DNA of 64,000 bases from Nymphaea colorata (lineage: Eukaryota > Streptophyta > Magnoliopsida > Nymphaeales > Nymphaeaceae): assembly GCF_008831285.2 (NCBI RefSeq), contig NC_045149.1, positions 10,010,417-10,074,416 of the forward strand, given 5' to 3'. Under the pieces are notes generated by a model. It saw only the letters and a list, made by a program, of their open reading frames with translations, had not been told where the DNA came from and searched no databases. Made by a program: the position numbers and the translations under genes. Below, piece after piece: positions 55,011-64,000 of the stretch; the first letter of the stretch is position 1, and every line of letters starts with the position of its first letter.

Positions 55011-55338
55011 GGTACATCGCATCTAGCATAAGACGGGGAAATGTACTGACTATAATCAAGGCAGGCGGGGCATGGGGGATGTTGCATTAGTCTTCTTTTC
55101 CTTCCAATGGGCCTTACCCAGAGTTAATGCCATCTGGAAGAGTCTTGCCATCCATGAAATGCACTGGGGAAACATGTACCTTTTGGTCCCTACCTTTCTG
55201 GGTTTCATAACTCTAATATTGAATGCATTGAATATGTTTATTTTATCAGTTCATTTTTATGCATTGCACTTGTACATACTATTGTTATTATTGTGCTGTT
55301 GGCGGTATGCAGCCTCATTCACATTCTATTATTGCGCC

Positions 55339-55376
<38 letters not shown>

Positions 55377-56897
55377 GGGGAGAGAGAGAGAGAGTCAGCT
55401 CTCGTTTTATTACATTTTTCAACATGCTTGAAATTAAATTCAAAATATATACGACCTGAATATGACGGAGCAAATTAAGAGTTTCCTTTTTATCTGTAAT
55501 CTCTCTGTCTCTCTCGCTCTTTATCTGACTCACACACATACACACCGACGCGCATATTATGACGGACATGCAGGCACGTACACATAAAGTTTACTGCAAT
55601 AGACTTTCTTTTGCATACATACGAGCGCGGGTGTTCCAGTATATGTATATTACCTTTTGACAGAAGACGACTCCTTTACTTTTGGAAACTTTTCAGCAGG
55701 ATAAGTGCGAACTAGAAGGGGACCTGAGAAAAGATTTGATTCAGTAACTTTGGAGAGACTGTGACACTACGTAGCGGGAAGGGAAGATAAAGGGCATCGG
55801 TAAAGTGGGCTTTCCTTTTCTTAGCCTTCTTTCCTTTTTCCGGATTGACACCGATTATCAGGCGTTACCTTGCAGTCATATTTTTACGTATCAAGCACAA
55901 CTAACTAAGAGAAGACATAGTCTTAGCCGAACGGTGTTCTTGAATTATTTACTGTAATCATGACCTCCATGTTCTTGGTTTATCTACTGCTAACTGGTCA
56001 TGAAATTTAGTGTCAATTTGAAAGGAAGAAGCACATATCCTCCTGCTTAATTCTGTTCTTTCTCAGAGGATGACAGTACGCATGTGAGTTTCCTTTCCTG
56101 CTTGATCAGTAACCAAAATGTGTGCCAATCTTTCATAACATAATGATTCGTCAGTATTATATGATCAGTAACTAAAACTCTTGTTTCTGCCACCGAACAT
56201 GAACAGCAGGGGAAGACGGTCTCTACTTGCAGACAAGCTACGGAGCCAAAGCCTTCAAATATGTGGGTTGCTCCAATTTAGTTTCGCCAAGAACGTTCTT
56301 GACCGTATGCGCCTAACGAACTATAATGAAAAGTTTTGAAGTAGTAAGCTCCAATTCCTAACGGATGAGCAGCTGAAGAAGATTTACTGACTTGCATGTG
56401 GACCTTTGGCAATGAAGCTATTGTCATGTGGATGGCTTTCCTGTCTCTACCGTCCCGATTGCTCCAGCTTCATGCTTTCTTTTTCTGTCAGAACCATCTT
56501 CGCACCCCTTGCTACATAACTGTTCTAGCAGCATTCATCACCATACGTGAAGGCTGGGCCTGAAATCCTCCTCATATCGTGACTCCCTTTTCTTCAAATT
56601 CTGCAACGCAAACTATTTATCTTTTCAGTGAAGCCTGGATCTCTGGATCTTGTTGTAAACCCCAGTATGATGAACAAAAGATACATATGCACCCTTTGTC
56701 TTTAGGAATCTTAGCTTCTCTACCTTAAAGGACTGAAGTGATAATGCTTCCTCATGTTGATATAGTCTGCATCGCTTGTGTTTCACCCATCACGTATTAT
56801 CAGTAGCTAGTTAGCTTGCTACAACTCGCTACTATGTTTGACTTAGTCTCAGTTGAGCAGAGTGGTTGTAGACTTGGGATCTCTAAAAATGCATAGA

Positions 56898-56901
<4 letters not shown>
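55011..56901. other. Intergenic DNA, no gene recognised
   Basis: TA and GA repeats lie at 55346-55373 and 55380-55394. A run of short, mixed open frames near 55072-55374 shows no domain. Confidence 0.45.

Positions 56902-56964
<63 letters not shown>
56902..56964. repeat. (TA)n microsatellite, 63 bp
   Basis: Pure TA run; the surrounding short open frame is an artefact of it. Confidence 0.95.
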
Positions 56965-56965
<1 letters not shown>

Positions 56966-57608
56966 TCATGCTGCTTTTGGGCATGCAGGAGGTTACCAAT
57001 CCATCATCCCAACATCCTTCTCCTGCCCTCATAAATTTCCCTTACCTTCGGAGTCCTAGTCTTAATTGAAAACTGGATGATGTACAATACATCTTTTAAC
57101 TTAGTGTTAAGTTCCCACCTTTAATAGTCTACTGGAATAGCATGAATCAACTTATTTGCTACGCCTCTTGAGGCTCATACTCCGAAAACCCTCAACATCA
57201 CAAGGAAAATTCAATTTTTTTGATGAAAAACCATCTTTTTTTTTTTTTTTGAAAGACTCACATTATATTCAGGCCCAATTAAGTGGGAATGGATATCTTT
57301 TTCTCTGTATTCTCTTTCCTAGTCTGCTCATCGTGGAGTAAGAAGTTGTCGAATCATACAACTAAGCAGCACGATGCCATTTTGCTTCCCAAGTGGGGTG
57401 AATGTGAAAATTTTTTTGGGATCTTAAACAAAAAATAGAGAATAAAAAGGATGCGAGCCTTGTGATGCTGTCACGTGTTGACCAAAGATTTTATGATTCG
57501 ATAAAGCACATAACGAATGTCTGATTCAATTCTATACGCAAGTCGTTATGACTAATATGCTCATTTGAGCAGCAAAGAAGTGCCTCCATTTTGTCTCTGT
57601 CTAGCTCA

Positions 57609-57842
57609 TGTCATTATTTCATACATTTGTTGTTATTTTCTACTCATGTCATTATCTCATACTTCTGTCTTTATCTCATACCATATTCTCTCATTATTTA
57701 AGATAATGATAGAGCTTGGTATGAGATAATGGCAGATATATGACATAATGACAGAGATTGGCAGATATATGACATAATGACAGAGATATGAGATAAGGAT
57801 AGAAGTGTGAGATAAGGATAGAAATATGAAATAATGATATAG
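57609..57842. repeat. Fold-back (inverted) repeat of about 230 bp
   Basis: The left arm (GTCATTATTTCATAC ... GTCATTATCTCATACTTCTG ... TTTATCTCATACCA) is repeated in inverted form on the right (TGGTATGAGATAATGGCAG ... ATATGACATAATGACAG ... ATATGAAATAATGATAT), with a short centre near 57695-57715. The right arm is longer by internal repetition of the unit. It can form one long imperfect hairpin. This resembles a fold-back MITE, but no clear target duplication is seen. Confidence 0.75.
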
Positions 57843-60800
57843 TTAAGAATGTTCATTGTGCACGTGCAATATTAGGACATTGAAGTAAATATGCATATTG
57901 ATAGTAGGGTCCATCCCCTGATGTATGCTCGTTATGTATATAAGGTGGCATATGAGACTGATTCTCAAAAATTTTGTGTGGTTTGGTCTCATAATTAGAA
58001 CTTACATTCACCAAGAACTCTATCATGACCTTCTTTCATTGCTCAATATTGATGCTGAGATAACAATGCATGTCCAATTTGATTGTAATGGATGTTGACT
58101 ATTGGGATGATTTCTATTAGCAATTGACCGGCTTCCAATAGTTTTTGTTTCCATCCTTATCACGATACCAAGTGGTTTTTTTCAGCATGCACAATATTTA
58201 ATTAGGCTCATTAATTCTTCATGGTAGGATCTGAGAATTTGCTTGCCTCTTCAAATGATTACTTGCCTTTACCACTCTCTTTCTGAGCCATGTCCAAAGA
58301 CCTAATTTGTTTCTCCAAGATTGAGATTGAGCCATGGCAAAAGTTTGGTAAGTATATCAGCTATTAGGCTTTGATTGCTTCAAGGCATCTGGGTATGATA
58401 GTTGGATATTCATATTATTAAATTCTTAATTTTATTAGGTCCAACTCTTCAAGTTCAGACTTGCATCGCCAACTTATTTTCACGTTTTTTTCATTTTTTT
58501 GTTGCTGGGAAAGTCCCAAATTCCCCTTCATTTAGCGTCTTGCCATCAATTTTAGTTTAGGTTGAAACTATGGAGCTCCACAAAGATACATTTGCAATCC
58601 GTTTCCTCATTATCAACTCATGGATATATGAATAGATATGCGCTTTATACTTTTATTTGCATAAATGCCTAGGATAGAGACATATATCACCATGTGTGGC
58701 AATTGTCCACACAGTCCAATAAAATTCTGTTGTTATTTATTATTTGACACTAACGTTTTGTACACTTATATATAAAATGCCCCTCAAATATATGTTAATT
58801 ACTCCTTAGTCAAAATCTGTCTGTCTTCACTACTGGTAAATGCTTGAATTCTCAAATTAAAATTCAATGACGACAAAGGCTTGTTGAAATTATACAAAAA
58901 AAAAATGATATACTCTTCGCAGCTATGAGAAAATTAATGAAAGTGTGTGTTTGTGAATTTCTACTGTTAATGATTCTATTTCATGTGGTGCCATTGAAGA
59001 TATTTTCAGTAACACACAGCTTTTTGCATCAATAAAGCATCATGGTACTTGTATTGTGGTTAGAGCTCATGAGCTCATTGTATGAGACCTTAATATCAAT
59101 TCATTCATATATTGGGCTATCTTGCACCCTTGGTTGACATTAACCAGAAGCACTGTATATTTGTATATTTGCATCCTAAATCCGCATATATGTAAACACT
59201 TGCCTTAAGTTTGCACCTACGTCCCATCCAAATTATCCCATGTTTGCATTCAATTATGCATACTAGACCTGGTGGATAGATTTATCATGATTCAGTCGCA
59301 CGAATCGACTTTATTTTAGCCAACAGTATTTCCTAAAAATGTTACCATTTCATTTTCATTTTACTGCTTTTATTTAAAAGCAAAGACATACATATCTAGT
59401 CAACGTCTTGTTTAAGTAGATTTATCAGAAATTCATATGCATGTTCGTTGGAATATTTAATTTACTTGAAGTATCAATGAACAATCTTGGCTAGCTAGAT
59501 GGATTTCAATTCAATTTGAATGGAAGAAATTATTGTGCAAGTATGAGATCTCAAAATAGAGTGTAAATTAGGACATGATCAACATTTAGTATGTCTACTA
59601 AGGGATCCGACCAATCAATTATTAATTTGATTAATTCTCTAGCACTATACAAGCAGGTAGTGCTGCGGCTGTAGATTCACATTAACTTGGCCTTTATTGG
59701 CTGGATGCCAACATCAATTTGCATGAGTATGTAACTTCATGCTGCTCATATATGTTAAGGCCAACAAGATCTAGAGAAAATATGAAGATATTTTCAAAAA
59801 ATGGTGCTACCACAGAATAATTTGTGTGTATGCATGTAGAACAGGTGACTCAAGAATACTATCAATATTGTTATTAAAATCAGTCAGAGTCGCCTGATTC
59901 ATGAAGTCAAATAGGCTCTTTGATTCAAGCTAGTCAACAAATGGGTGTTTTCAAATGATTCGCTCAAATCAGCTGCAAATTGGCTGATTCAACTTGAATC
60001 GCCTGAATCAAATTTAAAAAAAATGGTGTTTTGGTTTTCTCCTTTTTTTTTTTGAAACAAGCTTTCTCAGAACTTGAAGTCAACTGCCTGGATGACCTTT
60101 TACCACCCACTTCAACACAAGTAGCATGCAGGTGGTGGGGGAATTGTGGTAGGTGTTAAAATGAAGCTTGTACTGAATGAACTTTCACAATTGCAATTAG
60201 AAAAGAAAATTAATTGCTAGCTTTCTTTTGAGATGATAATGTGGTCTTTAGCCAACTTTCATTTGATTCCTTTTAGTTTCAGTTAGACAATTGCAGCTCT
60301 ATTTTATGCTTTATGGAAGTTCAATCAATGTAATTAACCTCTAATATGTGATTTGGATATCATTAAGGGGCGCATTTGATATACTCAAAATCATGGAATT
60401 TTAGAACAAAAATGCTCAATTTAAGAAATTGGAATTATTAAACAAACATGGTATTTTGTTTTCGGAATTAGGAAATTAAAACCTGGAATTTTAATTTCAT
60501 TCCAATTTGAGGAGGAATTATGATTCTAGAGTTTTCATGATTGAAAGAGAGTGAAGGACTTGACAGCATGTGGACACATAGTTTAACCAATTTTTTTTCA
60601 ACTGCATAGAGGCAAAGACCTTTATTTTCCTAACTTATGATTTTTTTTCTTATGTATTTCTTTTCCATCATGTTTATGTGATGGAAATTATTGGAATAAA
60701 ACGGTTAGATTGTAAGGTCAGAGTTTGGTTTTTCAATTTAGGAAAATGGATTTGCAAAGAATTTAAAGAAGTTATTTGATTTGTTTCAATTTATGAGCAA

Positions 60801-61614
60801 GTGAAATATAGTTTTTTGCATTTATGCTTGTTTAATTGTTGGTAGGTGGATTTGCACTCAAGCACACATTGTCAAAGCAAAAGATGATAGTGAATGGTTG
60901 CTATTTTTTGGTGCAACATACTTCGTTTAATTGGGTTCTTAAATATTGAACAACTGTTAGACTAATTAGTCTCATTACATTTGTTTGCACTTGTTAATTG
61001 GAGTATTTGTTTACAAGTGTATGGTTAAGTAAATTATGGCTTTGTAATCTACATTTTTAAAAAGAATATACTAGGAGATTTGTATTAAGTTTTAAATATT
61101 GAAGTTTGCCCTAAAACGAAAATAGTTTTGCACAAGCACTCATAAAGGGGCTATAAAGTTGACAATTTGAAGTTAGAAAATATGAAATTTTAAAGATTTT
61201 CTTTGATGATCAAAGATAGTTATAACTTACATTTGATATTGACTTGAAATGTCATTATGTTGTTGACGTTAAATATGATTTTTTTAATGAGAAAAAGGCC
61301 AAACAATTGATATTAAGAAAAAAGTTAGCTATCAATGATCACTGTAAGGGCTGCTTAAGGATGGTCGCTTATATGAATGGATGATTGCAAATGTAGATAT
61401 GGAAGGGCATGAATTAGATTTCATGACATTTCTGAATTGGTTAATATATTTTCAAATTAAAATGCTTGAAATGGATATGTAAAGATCATATGATGATAAA
61501 AACTTTGCCGCTTCCTGCACATGGCTGGCAACTCCCACAAAAGGTGCCATTGATAAATAACTAATGGTGGAACACCATGTTCTATGCAATAGTTCAAATT
61601 CTTTTTACTTAGCA
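57843..61614. other. Intergenic DNA, no intact gene
   Basis: At 58311-58370 the minus strand reads IADILTKLLPWLNLNLGE, reminiscent of the end of Copia RNase H (ADIFTKPL...), but the similarity is short. At 59880-60005 words such as 'tgattcaacttgaatcgcctg' recur in both orientations. At 60365-60530 a block starting GGGGCGCATTTGATA, with 'ggaattttaatttcattcca', looks like a MITE relic. The rest is AT-rich. Confidence 0.4.
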
Positions 61615-61904
61615 TTCTTCCAAAGTCTTGAAAAATATAGAATGAGTTAGCCTTTGTCTCATTGGTAGTCATCCTTTTGGTCAACCTTTCAAATGGGGGA
61701 CCAAGTACATTAATTTGTTCCTAGATTTTCTATAGCAAGTAATATGGGAAGAGCTAGCAAATTTTTTATATTTATCATTTTTTCAAGTTGTTGAAAAATT
61801 GTAGAACGAGTTTCTCCTTGTCTCAATGGAACCCATTCTATTGGCCAAAATTTTCATATGGTGGACCGAGAACAATTTGTTCCCAGATCTGCTATACCAA
61901 CTAT
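61615..61904. repeat. Diverged tandem duplication, two units about 172 bp apart
   Basis: 61615-61737 ('cttgaaaaatatagaatgag' ... 'gggggaccaagtac' ... 'gttcctagattttctatagc') recurs at about 61787-61904 ('gttgaaaaattgtagaacga' ... 'ggtggaccgagaac' ... 'gttcccagatctgctatacc'). By eye they are about 70% alike. An open minus-strand frame (61457-61684) overlaps the first unit and is not recognised. Confidence 0.65.
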
Positions 61905-64000
61905 TTTAAAAAAGCTATGAAATGAGATCTCAAGCTCTATTTGAGACTCTAATGGTAGCTCTTTCAAAAATTAATAATAGAATATATATCATAAAGTTCA
62001 AGTATCATGCCATAGAACATTGATTTTAGATTATTTTTTAGTTAGACCATTAGGACAATTCTCTTCTAGGAGGCATTAAAATCTATCTCTTTCGTAATAA
62101 GAAATAGAGTTTCACATTTTATGCTTATCTAGACAATAAAACATATCTTTTTGTTTAGTGACCTTGGTTTGATTATTATTTCTCGAGTTGAGTCAGTCTC
62201 ATCACTAAACAACAAATGGTTATTTGTAATTTGTTCTACAGTTTTCGTTGACAATTTTTATTGAAACTTAAAAACGTCTTTATAAAGGGTGCATTACTAT
62301 GTTGTTAAGATTTTATCTTTTATTTACTTTTGTCTGCTGTTATACATTGTGTATGTTCTATTTCATACATGTCCTACTTTATTCACTAGTGAACTTATAT
62401 GATGGCATGAGATTTTGAAAAGTTCATTGTGTCCATCTTTTGACTTTCTTGTGATGTCCTTGCCATCTTTTGCATGTTGTATTTGTCTATATTCCTCATG
62501 GCATATTTTTTTTGTTTTTGATGTTATTAATCAAGGCATATGAATGTATTGCTGAATACAAGATAATCATGTACAAGTGAAACGTCTCATTGGTAAGCTC
62601 CTCACTCAAGAGTCAAAGTTCATATATGTCAGCATGAAGGGCAACAATGAGAATATTAACTAAAGTTTTTTGGGTTTTATGTTTAATTGTTTAAGTGGGT
62701 ACCAACTTTTTGCAAAACTTTATTGAAAATTAATCCAAATAGTGTAATCATATGTACCAAGGGTTGGAACGACAATTGATTCTAAAATACATTTGTTTCT
62801 TATGGAAGATGCATTTAGAGATATGATGATGCTTTAGAAGAAACAATTTATGTAATTGGGTTTTTTTAATTTGGAAAGTATAGGGTTAATCATTAGTGCT
62901 TTCATAAGTTAGAAAGGAATAAAAACTTTCACTAGAATGTAATATACATGTGAAGACATAAACACAAGAAAATTGGAGGTGGTTATTTAGGTTTTACATG
63001 TAACATGTTAAATTAATAATATGCATGCCATTACTATAAATTCATATATTAGGTGAAAATTTTCAATTTTTTTATTTTTATGAACAAAAATTATCAATGT
63101 AAGCTTTGTGCATTAATGAAAGTAAAATATGACTCTTTATATAGTCTTATTATGTAAAACTAATATAATGACTTTGTATAGTTGATGGGTTCTGCACATG
63201 TTTAAAAATCTTAAAAGTGAACTCCTTGGGAGTGGACTACATGAATTTTTCATGATTATAACATAGATAGAAGAAGGTCCATAATCAAAATGCAATGAAC
63301 AATATCAAAGGAGTTCAAGATTATTCATGGGCATGGTTGAATTATGTAGTGAGATACTTTTGTGGATGTGATGATAGTGAATCTAACTACAATAATATGA
63401 GTGAATCTTTGAATAGTGTGATAAATTGATATAGATCACTTTAATTATTGATATGATTGTAGAAATCAAAACAGATCATATTATGGCAATGTTGGAGAAA
63501 ATAAGGTCGAATGCAAGCTATTAGTAAGATGGGGTTCTACATAAAATAAAGACACATAATGATAAGTGACATGATGAATGACACAAATGTGTATCGTCAC
63601 ATTGTTGGCAGGTGATCAATAGATCATTGTTATATGAGTTTGTTTACTTTTACTGTTAATAGTTTTTTATTTGATTAGCATTATTTGCACATGTATGTGT
63701 TGCAAACGAGAAAGAATATGTAATAGTAGTACAATGCATTTGATTGAACATGAGTGTACAATAATTAACAACTTAATTGCATACCATGCAACTATTATCA
63801 AGTCATTATTGGAAATTTAAATAGTGATGATCATGAAGCATGTATAGATGTTTAGTTCTAATTGCTGCTTAAAAGAAAATGCATGTAAGGATGATCCATG
63901 TTTTACTTAATAGATGATGACAAGTAGAAGATTCATAAATTTTACCTCTTGATACAACAAAATGCATATTATAGATCATATAAATTTTCCGTAGTTCAAA
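61905..64000. other. AT-rich intergenic DNA, nothing recognised
   Basis: No open frame of note, no structured RNA and no repeat array that I can see. Confidence 0.5.

Noticed and set aside
55659-55676. TTGACAGAAGACGACTCC, similar to the start of miR156
   Set aside because: Only the first ten bases agree with miR156 (TTGACAGAAGATAGAGAG); no complementary arm nearby.

Overview
The window is nuclear DNA of a flowering plant; I cannot name the species. It is AT-rich and gene-poor, with many microsatellites and nested LTR retrotransposons, and it carries a plant microRNA precursor (MIR172). I found no intact host protein-coding gene. Nearly all other open frames are short or come from repeats.

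Layout. (1) 1-2596: host intergenic DNA with no gene I can name. (2) 2602-19050: a complete but decayed 16.4-kb Ty3/gypsy element of the Tat/Ogre type on the + strand, flanked by an exact 5-bp target duplication (GGATA). Its order is 5' LTR (3.5 kb), primer-binding site, an extra ORF resembling the plant mobile domain (PMD), gag with a CX2HX4H knuckle, protease, an intron-like gap, RT, a degenerate RNase H, an archaeal-type RNase H, integrase, a 45-bp tandem array, polypurine tract and 3' LTR (3.7 kb). Stops and frameshifts break every frame except the integrase segment. (3) 19758-26820: a three-layer nest. A pair of LTR-like ends of an older element encloses a truncated + strand LTR related to the large element, and a - strand solo LTR of the same group (21058-24308, near-perfect 5-bp duplication) is inserted in that LTR. 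(4) 26821-51976: a long tract without recognisable genes but with small DNA-transposon relics: a miniature CACTA-like element at 44936-45191, a hAT-like MITE with an 8-bp duplication at 49979-50109, fold-back repeats and AT/GA tracts. (5) About 52000-53710: a probable MIR172 transcription unit on the + strand. Both miR172* and miR172 are present in a long hairpin whose loop is a large CT repeat, with intron-like segments upstream. (6) 53711-64000: non-coding DNA with a CT/GA palindrome, AT repeats, a 230-bp fold-back repeat and a diverged tandem duplication.

How the parts relate. The Tat/Ogre parts formed one replicating unit: the LTR gives promoter and terminator, Gag packages the RNA, protease, RT and RNase H make cDNA, and integrase inserts it. 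The unit is now inactive by mutation. The MIR172 locus is the one likely functional host gene; in plants miR172 represses AP2-like transcription factors in phase change and flower development. All assignments come from reading the sequence by eye; no database search or folding program was run.
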